From assembly GCA_006226465.1 (NCBI GenBank), contig SBHJ01000107.1, positions 1-35,037 on the forward strand: a stretch of 35,037 nucleotides of DNA. Direction: 5' to 3'. A program made the translations under genes and the position numbers. Positions 19,978-29,920 of the stretch are shown in pieces. Under the pieces are notes generated by a model. The model did not search any database. It saw only the letters and a program-made list of their open reading frames with translations, and was not told the DNA's origin. Origin of the DNA: Alphaproteobacteria bacterium. Lineage in GTDB: Bacteria > Pseudomonadota > Alphaproteobacteria > Sphingomonadales > Sphingomonadaceae. Within the stretch, counting starts at the first letter, position 1; the number at the start of each line of letters is the position of its first letter.

Positions 19978-22061
19978 TGGCGGGCTTTGGATTTGGTATG
20001 GGCTTTCGCATTGCGCACGCTCACAAGCCAAACCTTCGTACGGCTGAAACACCATTGATCGCCCCTGGCGCGGGGTGGACCGGCGTTGCTGGCTCAGGCT
20101 TCTCCTCAACTCCAGCCGACCTGGCGAGAACCACGGCCAAGCCAGCCATGCGGCTGCTGGTTTTGCCCAACCTGACCTTTTCGGACGAGCTGCTGGTTGG
20201 CGTCTATGCTGGTGCAAACAATGGTGGCTCGCTCTATGCCAACATGGGCCTCTCGCACGTCACCGTGCATTACGAAGGCGCAAGCCACGACATCACCGCA
20301 CCCGGCTTCGCGACTTTCAATGACGCCAACGGCAATCCGGTCACTTACTACGGGTGGTGGATCAAGTTGCAGAAGCCGGTCGGGGTTTCCGGCGAGGCGC
20401 GGGTCTATTTCGAAGCGGTGCCCGCCAACCCTGCCATGCAGCATCGGGTGATTGGGCCGTACAGCTTCTTCCCGCGCGACGTATTCCCGGCCACCGGAAC
20501 CTTGCACGATTATGAGCTGGAGATCGCCCCAACCCCCGCTGAAATCGCTGGGCAGCGCTACAAGAGCTTCACCAATGCGCTCAACTACCTGCGTACGGAA
20601 AGCCTCTCTGTCACGGTGTGGAACCCGCGCCTGACCTGCACCGAGGGTGGGACAATCGACCTCACCGCCAGCTCTAACGCAGCTGCGATCAAGGGCTGGG
20701 TCACGGTCGAAGCCTCCCAGCCGATAACCTTCGCCAAGTCTGATGGTGTTCGCGACACCGACGCAACCTTCCGCCCCAGGCTGGCCAGCTTCCTGTTTCG
20801 CGGAGCAAATATCACCTTCGACACGTCGAACGTTACCCAGTTCTACACCGAACTGAACGAACGTGCCGCTTTCGACGGAGTAAAGATCACCAACTCGCGC
20901 GGGCGTACTGCCCTGTGGCGAAAGGGTGTGCCCAACATGAATCGTTGGGTGCGCGAGAGCAGCTACTTCACCGAATGCGTCCTTGAGAACATTCGGGACA
21001 TCTGCGCCAATACCCAGTTGGCGCGCGGTTGCAGCTTGACCGGCATCCTCAACGATCCCTTCCAGGACGCCCTCTGCGTGGTCGGGAACACGATCGACAC
21101 CGTGAACAACGACCCATGTGCGGTCGATGTCCCGGCATTGACGGTGCAATACGTGGGCGCAGGTGCCTCCGCCACTCTGGAACTAACCGGCACTTCGGAC
21201 GCCAGTTCCCGCACGTTTACCGCCAAGGTTGGCGGATCGAGCGTGGGAACCTTCACGGTTCAGAACTCGCTCGCTGCGTTCAACGCCAACACCAATTATA
21301 CGGTGCAGAACGTGGTGGACTGGCTGAATGGCCTCTCTGGCTGGAGCGCCACCGTGCTCGACAACAGCCGCCGTGCAGCGGCCCTTTCGACGCTGGGCAA
21401 TCAGGGCGCGACCTTTGCTGCAACCGATGTCAAGACCGCACCTGTGACGCTGGCCACCCACTTCGGTCTCCATTCCGACTGGTACGGCAACAATGTCGGC
21501 GGTACGGGCGAGAATGTGATCGTGGCAGACAACAAGGGGATCAACCTGCGGACGCAGAATATCTTCATTGCGGCCTCCAGCCCTGCTCCGAAGGACTTCA
21601 TCTTCGCCAACAATGCGCTGGACAATCGGTTCGACAACCCGACCGGCGAGATCGACAATGCCAACCACTTCTCGCAACTCTCTGCAGCTGCGCACAGCCA
21701 TGTGGTGGTGGTCCACAACAGTATGCCTTCGCAAGGCATGATGCTGCGCGCCGACCTGGGCTACAACCCGGACGCTTACTGTCTGGTCGCCAACAACAGC
21801 TTCCGCTCGCTCGCGTGGTTTGGAACCCCCGACGCAAACCTGGTCATATCCAACAATCACCTGCACGTCGGGCAGAGTGCTCCCAGCGGCTCTACCGGGA
21901 CCACCGCGGGAGGCGACCACACTAGTCTCTATGCAGATGCTCCATCGGGTGATTTCACGCCTGCAGGCGCGCTGGCAACAAACAAGAAACCCGCGACGCT
22001 AAAATTCGATATCTCGCAAAAAAAGCGCGGCACCGTCGCACCGGCGGGGGCAGCGATCTAG
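19977..22061 (+). CDS. Large beta-helix (head-spike/tail-spike-like) protein, translationally coupled to the spike base gene
   Basis: Starts MAGFGFGMGF at a TGATG junction. Long repetitive beta-rich region with runs such as IFANNALDN, HVVVVHNSMPSQGMMLRADL, YCLVANNSF, NLVISNNHLHV; C-terminus KKRGTVAPAGAAI. ORF-track extension to 19524 is spurious because it overlaps the spike-base gene in another frame. Confidence 0.72.
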   Translation: MAGFGFGMGFRIAHAHKPNLRTAETPLIAPGAGWTGVAGSGFSSTPADLARTTAKPAMRLLVLPNLTFSDELLVGVYAGANNGGSLYANMGLSHVTVHYEGASHDITAPGFATFNDANGNPVTYYGWWIKLQKPVGVSGEARVYFEAVPANPAMQHRVIGPYSFFPRDVFPATGTLHDYELEIAPTPAEIAGQRYKSFTNALNYLRTESLSVTVWNPRLTCTEGGTIDLTASSNAAAIKGWVTVEASQPITFAKSDGVRDTDATFRPRLASFLFRGANITFDTSNVTQFYTELNERAAFDGVKITNSRGRTALWRKGVPNMNRWVRESSYFTECVLENIRDICANTQLARGCSLTGILNDPFQDALCVVGNTIDTVNNDPCAVDVPALTVQYVGAGASATLELTGTSDASSRTFTAKVGGSSVGTFTVQNSLAAFNANTNYTVQNVVDWLNGLSGWSATVLDNSRRAAALSTLGNQGATFAATDVKTAPVTLATHFGLHSDWYGNNVGGTGENVIVADNKGINLRTQNIFIAASSPAPKDFIFANNALDNRFDNPTGEIDNANHFSQLSAAAHSHVVVVHNSMPSQGMMLRADLGYNPDAYCLVANNSFRSLAWFGTPDANLVISNNHLHVGQSAPSGSTGTTAGGDHTSLYADAPSGDFTPAGALATNKKPATLKFDISQKKRGTVAPAGAAI

Positions 22062-22072
22062 GGCGGTCGGAC

Positions 22073-23536
22073 TCACGCAGCGTCCCCACCTTCCTTTCTG
22101 CGCCCAAATCGAAGCAGTTCGTACGGGATCATGGTCAAGGATCGCAAGGCCATGATCCCGCCCAAGGTACAGGCGGCCAGGAGCGACGCTTTCCATCCGA
22201 ACAGCAAGGGATGCAACCCCGCCGCTAGCGCGATTGCTCCAACGGGCAACCACAGTTGAGGCCACAACCCACCCAACGGCAAGCCACTCCGCGCAAACAG
22301 CAAGCCGCAATCGACGGCACAGCGGATGGCGAAAGCCGCTGCAAATCCCGGCAGGCCAAAGGCTCCCCCCAGCAACAGCAGCAGCGAGATATAGAATGGC
22401 AGCTCGGCCAGATGGAGCAGGGCGACCGAGCGAGGACTCCCTCGTGCCTGCAACAGGTTAAAGGGAACCTGGGCCAAGGCATTGACCCAAAAGCCGGCTA
22501 GCAGGATGCGTGCGACCAGGATCGAACGGGGGTCCAAATTTGCACCGATCCACAGGTCCAGGAGCGGTTCGGCGAGGCAAATCAGAATAACGATCGGAAC
22601 TGCGTAAAGGATGGCAATAGCGGCTGCGACCTGATTAGCGGAGGCATTCGCCTGTCCCGCATTGTCGCTGGCAAAACGCGGGAACATCACGGTCAGCAAT
22701 GCCTGGGGAAATACCTGCGTCCTGCTACCGACCTGATATGGCACGGCGTATGCGGCGACAGCGACGGCGCCCAGGAACGTGCCGATCAGGAACCTGTCGG
22801 ATAGAATCATGAAAGGCCCGATCACCGCGCTCAGCATGACCCATTTGCCAAAGCGAAACAGTTCAGCTGCTTCGGATGTGCTGGCCTGCCATGGCTGGTC
22901 CTTGAGCAAGTGTCGCCACATTCCGCCAAGCGCCAGAGTCAGCCCGAATGCCCTTCCCGCCAGCGATGCCGCGATCAAGGCGCTCATGTGGTTGCTACCC
23001 AGAGCCGCCACCCCGAGCGGAAACAGCTGCATCAAAGAATTGCCGATGAATGTCGCTAGCGCGGCGGTGCCGAAATTCTGGCTGCCAATAAGGCTGCCAT
23101 GCGCCACGCCGAATATCGTCACGACAGGAATTGTCGCGCCGACAAGCCAGACCGTGTCGATCAGTTCCGCGCGAAGTTCTGCGGAGACATCAAACGGGCC
23201 GGTGAAAAACAGATAGGCCGCTATGCCAGCGAGCACGCCCAAGGCGATCCCGATCGCGCTGTTGGCAACCAGCGCCGTACAGATGGTCTGAGCGCGAGCC
23301 GTGTGCTGGTTGCCCGTCATTGCTGCAATACGCTGCGTGACGGCACGCCCGATACCGAAGTCGGCCTGTCCGAAGTAGCCGAGCAAGAGCCACACAATGG
23401 TCAGCGCACCGAAGCGTGCGGCACCTATGTGTCCGATCAGCAACGGAATGGTGATCAGGGCAATTGCAAGCGGTCCCACACCGCCCATCAGGCTGAAAAA
23501 GCTGTCGCGCAGCGTGGTCGGAGCAGAATGTTTCAC
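22073..23536 (-). CDS. Polysaccharide flippase (Wzx-like)
   Basis: About 12-14 TM segments; FFSLMGGVGPLAIALITIPLLIGHIGAARFGALTIVWLLLGYFGQADFGIGRAVTQRIA is typical of the oligosaccharide flippase N-terminus. Confidence 0.88.
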   Translation of the reverse strand: MKHSAPTTLRDSFFSLMGGVGPLAIALITIPLLIGHIGAARFGALTIVWLLLGYFGQADFGIGRAVTQRIAAMTGNQHTARAQTICTALVANSAIGIALGVLAGIAAYLFFTGPFDVSAELRAELIDTVWLVGATIPVVTIFGVAHGSLIGSQNFGTAALATFIGNSLMQLFPLGVAALGSNHMSALIAASLAGRAFGLTLALGGMWRHLLKDQPWQASTSEAAELFRFGKWVMLSAVIGPFMILSDRFLIGTFLGAVAVAAYAVPYQVGSRTQVFPQALLTVMFPRFASDNAGQANASANQVAAAIAILYAVPIVILICLAEPLLDLWIGANLDPRSILVARILLAGFWVNALAQVPFNLLQARGSPRSVALLHLAELPFYISLLLLLGGAFGLPGFAAAFAIRCAVDCGLLFARSGLPLGGLWPQLWLPVGAIALAAGLHPLLFGWKASLLAACTLGGIMALRSLTMIPYELLRFGRRKEGGDAA

Positions 23537-24438
23537 TTCGCTTCCTGTTGGCGGCCGGGCTTCGGCAGCAACGCGTAGCCTTCGGCGAGGTGCAGTTCCT
23601 CGACAAGCATGCGACGGAGATTCTCCCGCCAGTGATCGGTACTATCTCCGAGCAATTCACGCGTCGCGCTGTCATCCAGCACTGAAAAGGCGGGACGCCG
23701 CGCCGGCGTAGGATGTTGGTCGGTTGAAATCGGGTGAACCGCCGGAAGGCGTGGAACGAGACCCAATGCCTGAGCCTCTTCGGCAATCGCCGTGGCAAAG
23801 CCATACCAGCTCGTTTCGCCGGCATCGCGGTGGTGGTAGGTGCCGGGGCTGTCTGCCGCTGCAAGCGCCCAGATCGTGCGGGCAGCTTCGGGTGCCCAGC
23901 TCGGCGAACCTACCTGGTCGTTGACCACTCTGAGCTCGTCCTGTTCGCGCATAAGTCGCAGCATGGTCCGCACGAAATTGTGGCCGCCTGCGGCATATAT
24001 CCAACTGGTACGCAGGATAATTGATTCATCGCCGGATGCGTCTTCGCCCAACGCCTTGGATCTTCCGTAAACCGACAGTGGATTGCGAATATCATTAGGA
24101 AGATAAGGGCGCTTCGCCTGCCCATCGAAAACGAAATCGGTGGAAACCTGCAGCAAGCGCCCGCCATGGTCGGCAAGCGATCGGGCAAATGCTCCGGGAG
24201 CCTCGGCGTTTACTGCCATGGCCAGCTCGACTTCCTGCTCCGCCCGATCAACCGCAGTAAAGGCACCGGCATTTATCACGAGATCGGGTCGTTCGGCCCG
24301 TACCAGCCGCGCAATCTGCACATGATCCGCCAAATCAAGCGCTGCCCGGTCCAGTCCCCGGCACTCCCAACCCTCCGGAACGCTTGCAAGCAGCGCCTTG
24401 CCCAATTGTCCGCTGGCCCCGGTGACCAGCACCTTCAT
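23533..24438 (-). CDS. rfbD: dTDP-4-dehydrorhamnose reductase
   Basis: MKVLVTGASGQLGKALL, NAGAFTAVDRAEQE, LLQVSTDFVFDGQAKRPY, SVYGRSKALGE, ILRTSWIYAAGGHNFVRTMLRL; ATG at 24438. Confidence 0.95.
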   Translation of the reverse strand: MKVLVTGASGQLGKALLASVPEGWECRGLDRAALDLADHVQIARLVRAERPDLVINAGAFTAVDRAEQEVELAMAVNAEAPGAFARSLADHGGRLLQVSTDFVFDGQAKRPYLPNDIRNPLSVYGRSKALGEDASGDESIILRTSWIYAAGGHNFVRTMLRLMREQDELRVVNDQVGSPSWAPEAARTIWALAAADSPGTYHHRDAGETSWYGFATAIAEEAQALGLVPRLPAVHPISTDQHPTPARRPAFSVLDDSATRELLGDSTDHWRENLRRMLVEELHLAEGYALLPKPGRQQEAK

Positions 24439-24986
24439 GCGAAGACCGGGACTTCGGCCAGTGATAGGCCCCGAGCGTCTCTTTCCGAGATCACGAGTTC
24501 CGCACCTTCCAACGGCCATTCTATGCCCACCGCCGGATCGTTCCATGCCAGGGTGTGTTCGTGTTCCGGCATATAAGGTGCGGTGCATTTGTAGAGGAAA
24601 TCGGTGCCATCTCTTAACGTAAGGAACCCATGGGCAAAGCCTGCGGGAATCCACAGCATGCGCCTGTTCTGATCTGTTAGTTCTACCCCGATCCACCGAC
24701 CGAAATCGGAAGAAGACCGGCGCAGGTCAACCGCTACGTCGAAAACGGCTCCGTTGACGACCCGCACAAGTTTGCCCTGTGCCATCGGAATCTGGAAATG
24801 GAGCCCGCGCAAGACGCCCTTGCGCGAACGACTATGATTGTCCTGCACGAATTCCACATCGAGCCCCGCTTCTCGAAAGCCTTCGGCGTTCCAACTTTCC
24901 AGAAAGAGCCCCCGCGAATCTTCATGCACCTGCGGCTCGATGATCACCGGGCCAGGAATTTCGCACGGGATGAGCTTCACTTGCAT
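24435..24986 (-). CDS. rfbC: dTDP-4-dehydrorhamnose 3,5-epimerase
   Basis: EDSRGLFLESWNAEGFREAGLDVEFVQDNHSRSRKGVLRGLHFQ...FGRWIGVELTDQNRRMLWIPAGFAHGFLTL; ATG at 24986, 4-bp overlap with rfbD. Confidence 0.95.
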   Translation of the reverse strand: MQVKLIPCEIPGPVIIEPQVHEDSRGLFLESWNAEGFREAGLDVEFVQDNHSRSRKGVLRGLHFQIPMAQGKLVRVVNGAVFDVAVDLRRSSSDFGRWIGVELTDQNRRMLWIPAGFAHGFLTLRDGTDFLYKCTAPYMPEHEHTLAWNDPAVGIEWPLEGAELVISERDARGLSLAEVPVFA

Positions 24987-25044
24987 CCGGATCGATCTCT
25001 CGAAGTGTCTGGCCTCGACGACTTGCCGCATGGCGCTGGCTTGA

Positions 25045-26292
25045 TCAACCGGCTTCACCCGCAATGAACGAATCTTCACCGGTCGAGAACTCTCCAGCGA
25101 TCCAGCTGCAAAGCGAAGCATAGCCCGCATATTCGCCACTTCGCTTGACTGTGCTCCTCGCCTTGAAGAAACGAACGCCCTTCTCAATCGCCCATCTGGG
25201 GTAGCCGAGCCAGCGCAGCCTGCTTCGAGGTGACCGCTGCGTGAGATAAGCCAATTCGTTCTGGTTGGGATGAAGGGCCCGGGCGGCCGCCGACATTGTC
25301 CCTGTGCCCCCTTCACTGCGGCCCGCCAGTCGCCACAGTTGCGCGAGCTGACGATGCGTCTCGCCGCGAGCCAGCATGGCACGATCTGCTGCGTCGAGTA
25401 TGTGTACCGGGATCAGTGACTGACTCTCGATCTGCGCTGGAATCCATTCTGCGCCATGCCGCAGCCCAAGCATCACCACCAGCTCCAGCGGCCGCATCAA
25501 TTGCAGTTCGCGCGCTTTGGACAAAACGGCTTCCCAATCCAACGCATTCGCCTTGGCGAGATAATGCAAGTCGGCAAGAATTGTGGGGCCATTTGAGAAA
25601 ACGTGGTGAAGCGTCGCATGCTCGACCAGGTGGAGCAGGTTCAGCCGAGCCGATGGGACGCGGATAGCCTCGCCCATCAGCTCGATCTCTTCGGTTTCGG
25701 CACGGATCATTTCGCACAGCCGTGCATCGCCCGCCCAACCGCGCGCATTCAGCCGGTGATGCAATTCGATCACCAGGCCATGCTCTTCATCGACTATCTC
25801 AGGCAATTGGTGTCCGAACTCAGGCCCATATTGACCGGCCCAAGGCGCGGGTACGAAGCCCTCCTGCGACAGGAGCAGGCTGTGCGCTTGCTCCACTTCC
25901 GATGCAGGCAACAGCAAATCCACATCGCGCAAGACCCGCAGTTGCGGCGCAGGATAATCGCGATAGGCCAATGCGACGCCCTTCAGCGCGATCGGTTCCA
26001 TGCCGGCTTCATGCAGCACCCGCATCGTTCGAACCAACCCGCGCGCCTGTGCAAGGCTGGTCAGCGCCTGATCGCGCGCTTCATGTGCCAATTGTCGCGA
26101 GATCGGGGTTTCGCTTCCGGCCCTGGCGGCAATGTGATGGATCAAGGCCGCGCAGCGCGAACGCTGGGCGAGCATCAACAAGTGATCGCTTTCGCTTTTG
26201 GATAGGCGAGCCAGCGGGTCTGCATTGTCACCTTCGGGATTGGCGAGGCAGGCCAGTAGCACCTGGGCGGCCATATCCTGCGCGAGCTTCAT
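25045..26292 (-). CDS. Nucleotidyltransferase-family protein (NTP_transf_5-like), lasso/RiPP-cluster associated
   Basis: MRVLHEAGMEPIALKGVALAYRDYPAPQLRVLRDVDLLLPASEVEQAHSLLLSQEGF (G-V..A..Y....LR.l.DvDlLl); ATG at 26292 overlaps the ABC transporter stop by 4 bp. Confidence 0.8.
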   Translation of the reverse strand: MKLAQDMAAQVLLACLANPEGDNADPLARLSKSESDHLLMLAQRSRCAALIHHIAARAGSETPISRQLAHEARDQALTSLAQARGLVRTMRVLHEAGMEPIALKGVALAYRDYPAPQLRVLRDVDLLLPASEVEQAHSLLLSQEGFVPAPWAGQYGPEFGHQLPEIVDEEHGLVIELHHRLNARGWAGDARLCEMIRAETEEIELMGEAIRVPSARLNLLHLVEHATLHHVFSNGPTILADLHYLAKANALDWEAVLSKARELQLMRPLELVVMLGLRHGAEWIPAQIESQSLIPVHILDAADRAMLARGETHRQLAQLWRLAGRSEGGTGTMSAAARALHPNQNELAYLTQRSPRSRLRWLGYPRWAIEKGVRFFKARSTVKRSGEYAGYASLCSWIAGEFSTGEDSFIAGEAG

Positions 26293-27983
26293 GGCGCGGT
26301 GCCTTGCCGGTCCAGATCGACAATCTGGTCGGCAATCCCGATCAGCCTCTGGTCGTGGCTCAAGAGCACAACGGTGCACTGCCCGCGGAGCGACCCGACC
26401 GAATGGATGATCGCATCGCAATTGTCCTGGTCGAGCCCTGCACTGACCTCGTCGAGAATCAACAATTGGGGAGCACCCAGCAGTGCTCGTGCCAATGCAA
26501 TTCGCTGCTTTTCACCTCCGGATAACTGCCGGGCTCCTTCGCCCATCCTGGTAGCTAGACCATCGGGCAATTGTCTGACGAAACCGGCCGAAGCCATCTC
26601 CAATGCACGCCACATCTCCGCTTCGTCTACCTCGCTTCGCCCCCAGCTGAGGTTTTCGGCGATCGTCCCGTCAAACAGGTATGGCTCCTGCTCGACATAG
26701 GCGACGTTCCTTCGCCAACCGATCCGGCTGGTGGCATCGAGTGCCATCCCATCGATCAACACTTCGCCGCTATCGGGAACGACCAACCCCGCCAAAATGT
26801 CGGCAAGGCTGCTCTTGCCCGAGCCTGAAGCGCCGCTGACAGCCAGGATCGACCCCTGCGCTACTTTGAGATTGAGTCCATCGAAGACTGAGCGCTCGCG
26901 CCCATGGTAGCGCAAGGTCACATTACTCAATTCCAGCCCATGCTCCAGCGTTACCGCCTGTGCGCCATGATCGAGAAATTCTTCCTGTGCTCGGGCCTCT
27001 GCAATCAGCGACTGAACACTTGCAAGCGCGGGAACGTTGTAGCGCCAGCCGCGCATTCCCTGCTGTATGTTGCCCGCCAGGGGTACAATCCTTGCTATGA
27101 TGGCGACAACCGGGAGAAAAATTGCCAGCGGCATCGCAAACATGGCCAGCGCTCCGAAGACCATTCCCGCCAGCAGCATCACCGCGATGACCTGGAACAG
27201 CATCAGGGTCTCATGGCCGGCCCTGAAGAATCGGGTTTCCAGCTCCACCAATCGGCTGGATGCGCGCGCGAAATTCTGTGCCAGTTCGTGCTCGGCGCCA
27301 ACAATGCGCGCCGCGCGCAGATGCTTCAGCCCGTTCGAAACCAACCGCTGCAATTCGGAATGTGCGCGCACATAGGCCTCGCCTTCTTGCGCATTGCGCC
27401 CCCGCAGCAGCCCGAGCACGAAGGCCGCCGCGACCCCGAGCACGACCACCATCACAGTCAATTGCCAGGATATCAGAGCCGCCGCCGCCACCAGCAAGAA
27501 CAGAGTGACGGCTGCCGCCAGGATTGACAGCGCCTGATCCATCAGTCCCGCAGCCCGGTCAGCCTCGAGCATGATTAGGCTTGCATGATCCGCACTGTTC
27601 TGACGCGCCAGCCAACGCCAGTTCGCGCCGAGTATCGCCTCGTGAACCATGCGCCGCAATCGGTTCGCCAGCTCAAGGTCGAGTGCACGGCGGCTCTCGT
27701 TGCTGGCATAGACAATCAGCGCACGCAGGCTAACCAGGGCCACAACTGCGATCAGCAGCCAGCCGAGCGGCAACTTCGCCACCGGAGCAAGCCATTCCGG
27801 CTGAATCGTGCCGTCATCTGCCTCCGCAACCAATCGTGTGATCGGGACCAGCAAGACCAGGCCAATCCCTTCAGTCAGGCTCGACGCCACCATCAGCATT
27901 CCGAGTACGGCCAGTCGGCCATGCCCAGCCTGACGCATCAGCAAAGCGATCGCCGCTCGGTTCGACATTGGCCCCTCAACCAT
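26289..27983 (-). CDS. ABC transporter, fused permease/ATP-binding (lasso exporter D-type)
   Basis: VSGASGSGKSSLADILAGLVVPDSGEVLIDG, Q-loop and RQLSGGEKQRIALARALLGAPQLLILDEVSAGLD signature; 5-6 TM N-terminus; start 27983 overlaps the upstream stop. Confidence 0.93.
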   Translation of the reverse strand: MVEGPMSNRAAIALLMRQAGHGRLAVLGMLMVASSLTEGIGLVLLVPITRLVAEADDGTIQPEWLAPVAKLPLGWLLIAVVALVSLRALIVYASNESRRALDLELANRLRRMVHEAILGANWRWLARQNSADHASLIMLEADRAAGLMDQALSILAAAVTLFLLVAAAALISWQLTVMVVVLGVAAAFVLGLLRGRNAQEGEAYVRAHSELQRLVSNGLKHLRAARIVGAEHELAQNFARASSRLVELETRFFRAGHETLMLFQVIAVMLLAGMVFGALAMFAMPLAIFLPVVAIIARIVPLAGNIQQGMRGWRYNVPALASVQSLIAEARAQEEFLDHGAQAVTLEHGLELSNVTLRYHGRERSVFDGLNLKVAQGSILAVSGASGSGKSSLADILAGLVVPDSGEVLIDGMALDATSRIGWRRNVAYVEQEPYLFDGTIAENLSWGRSEVDEAEMWRALEMASAGFVRQLPDGLATRMGEGARQLSGGEKQRIALARALLGAPQLLILDEVSAGLDQDNCDAIIHSVGSLRGQCTVVLLSHDQRLIGIADQIVDLDRQGTAP

Positions 27984-29919
27984 CGTTCGAACCTTCGACG
28001 AATTGGACAAATCGGGCAAGCGCGATACCGCGCGGCACGGCGCAAGTCATGCGCAACCAATGGTCTGCACCCTTAACCTCGGTCCCTTCATGCATTTCCA
28101 GATATTGCCTGATCCGCGGCAAGTCGATCACGCTATCCGCAAGCGAGCCATCGCCGATCCGGGCAAGCGACCTGAGCATCGATCCCCGATCACGCGCCAC
28201 TCTCCCCAGAAAGTCGGCTGATTGGATCGCGTTTTGTCTGCCTTCGACAATTTCGTCTGGGATACGCCCCTTGAGCAATCGGCGCGCCAGACTGCGCGGC
28301 ATGCCGTTGCGCAAATACTGCTCGTCAGGGACGCCGGAGCAGAACTCCACCAAAGGACGGAAGGCCAGGGGGCTGCGGGTCTCGACGCCATGCAACAGGC
28401 GCAATCCCAGCGCGATTTCACCGCCTTCCGATTGCGCGGCCGCCAGCATACTGACCCTCGCCTTTGCAGCGGAGGCCGGGGCATACATCCAGGGATCGTT
28501 GCCATCCGCCTCGGCCCGGGCCAGCGCCCCGCGAACGATCTCGCTATTCGGGTCGAGCGGGCACCAAGTTTCGAGCGGTGAGACCGACAGCCCGCGCAAT
28601 TCGTCGATCCGGCGACGCCAAGTGAACGGCAAGTGCGGCATAGCCGCCAGAGACAGAGCCTTGCGCCAGAGCGGACGCTGATCAGGCGAAGCGTTCAGTT
28701 CACGCAGCAGGTGCGCCCATTTGCCGCGCTTCAACCAGGTGGGATAGCCGGTCATTCCATCGTAGCTGAACGCCGCATCGCCAAATTCGCCATCCAGCAG
28801 TACATGTTTGCCGTCGCCGGCAGCCTTGCGATAGAGCCCATGCAGCCAATGCATGTTCATTTCGTTGAAACCGGGACAGCCTGACAGCAGGGCCATCGCA
28901 TCGATATCCGCACCGAATTCTGCCTCTTCGCCAGTCAGGAACACCGGATCGAGCTGCGGATGCATCTCGGCAAATGCATGAACTCGGGCGGATTCATCGT
29001 AAATGAGCCGAGGATTGGCCTTGGGGACCCAGCCCGCAATTGGGACAGCCGTGTAGGACCTCACCCGTTGATCCTGCGGCAATCGGGCAATCAGTGAAGC
29101 AGCGACCGCTTGTGAATCGAGCCCGCCCGACAATTGCAGCGCAGGCGACACAGCTCCTTCGATATTTGCACACACGGCCCGGTCCAGAAGGCCATTGAGC
29201 GCATCGAGGTAGTCCTGGTCGCCAGAAAAAACTTGCGGCGTTACCCTGCCGATATTCCAGAACTGCGCGCTGCGCTCGCCAGCAAGGTCATGGTGTTGCC
29301 GACTTCCGCACGGAACGCGCGACAGGCCCCTGTAATAGCTGCGGCTTCCATCGCCGAAATTGAACAGCGCGACATCAGCGATGCGATGCGGGTCGAGCCG
29401 CAGCTCGACCCCGGACGCGAAGATCGTGCGCGGCAGCGAGGCGGCGATCAACCTGCTCCCGTTGCGCCAGACATAGAGCGGCGGGGCGATGAGCGGCGAA
29501 CGCGCCAGCCGCACGTTTGCCCGATCGGGAAACCATTGGACCGCGGCATATTCACCGACAATTTCTGTGTCGCAGCGCTCGCCCCAGCAGCGAAAGGCGG
29601 CCGCGTAAAGCTCAGCGTCAGACAACTGGGGGGAAGCGCTCAGTCGATCCGCCAAAAATCGGCGCTCCAACAGTCGGCCTGCGAGTATAGTGTAAATGCC
29701 ATCGGCATCCGGTTCCAGCTCCAGCGGCATGATACCCGGCCTATCCGAACCGGGCAGCGCATCGGCCCTCTGGGCGAAGGCAGCTCCCGATTGCATGCAG
29801 TGCCTGATATCCCCGGCCTTGCCCAGTTTCAGGCTGGCTACCATTCGATCCCAGGCCCGCTCCGGCCAGCTTGCCCCAGACAAATCGAATGCGGCGCAGA
29901 TGAGCAGTTGGCGCTGCAC
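27976..29919 (-). CDS. Asparagine-synthetase-like lasso cyclase (C protein)
   Basis: PP-loop LQLSGGLDSQAVAASLIARL; C-terminal Asn_synthase region with LDGEFGDAAFSYDG; N-terminal pseudo-glutaminase lacking the Cys2 nucleophile; directly next to B2. Confidence 0.88.
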   Translation of the reverse strand: MQRQLLICAAFDLSGASWPERAWDRMVASLKLGKAGDIRHCMQSGAAFAQRADALPGSDRPGIMPLELEPDADGIYTILAGRLLERRFLADRLSASPQLSDAELYAAAFRCWGERCDTEIVGEYAAVQWFPDRANVRLARSPLIAPPLYVWRNGSRLIAASLPRTIFASGVELRLDPHRIADVALFNFGDGSRSYYRGLSRVPCGSRQHHDLAGERSAQFWNIGRVTPQVFSGDQDYLDALNGLLDRAVCANIEGAVSPALQLSGGLDSQAVAASLIARLPQDQRVRSYTAVPIAGWVPKANPRLIYDESARVHAFAEMHPQLDPVFLTGEEAEFGADIDAMALLSGCPGFNEMNMHWLHGLYRKAAGDGKHVLLDGEFGDAAFSYDGMTGYPTWLKRGKWAHLLRELNASPDQRPLWRKALSLAAMPHLPFTWRRRIDELRGLSVSPLETWCPLDPNSEIVRGALARAEADGNDPWMYAPASAAKARVSMLAAAQSEGGEIALGLRLLHGVETRSPLAFRPLVEFCSGVPDEQYLRNGMPRSLARRLLKGRIPDEIVEGRQNAIQSADFLGRVARDRGSMLRSLARIGDGSLADSVIDLPRIRQYLEMHEGTEVKGADHWLRMTCAVPRGIALARFVQFVEGSNDG

Positions 29920-29920
29920 T

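Noticed and set aside
20106-21149. 347-aa minus-strand ORF opposite the spike gene
   Set aside because: Antisense shadow; no recognisable domain, and the plus-strand frame has RBS, coupling and beta-helix character
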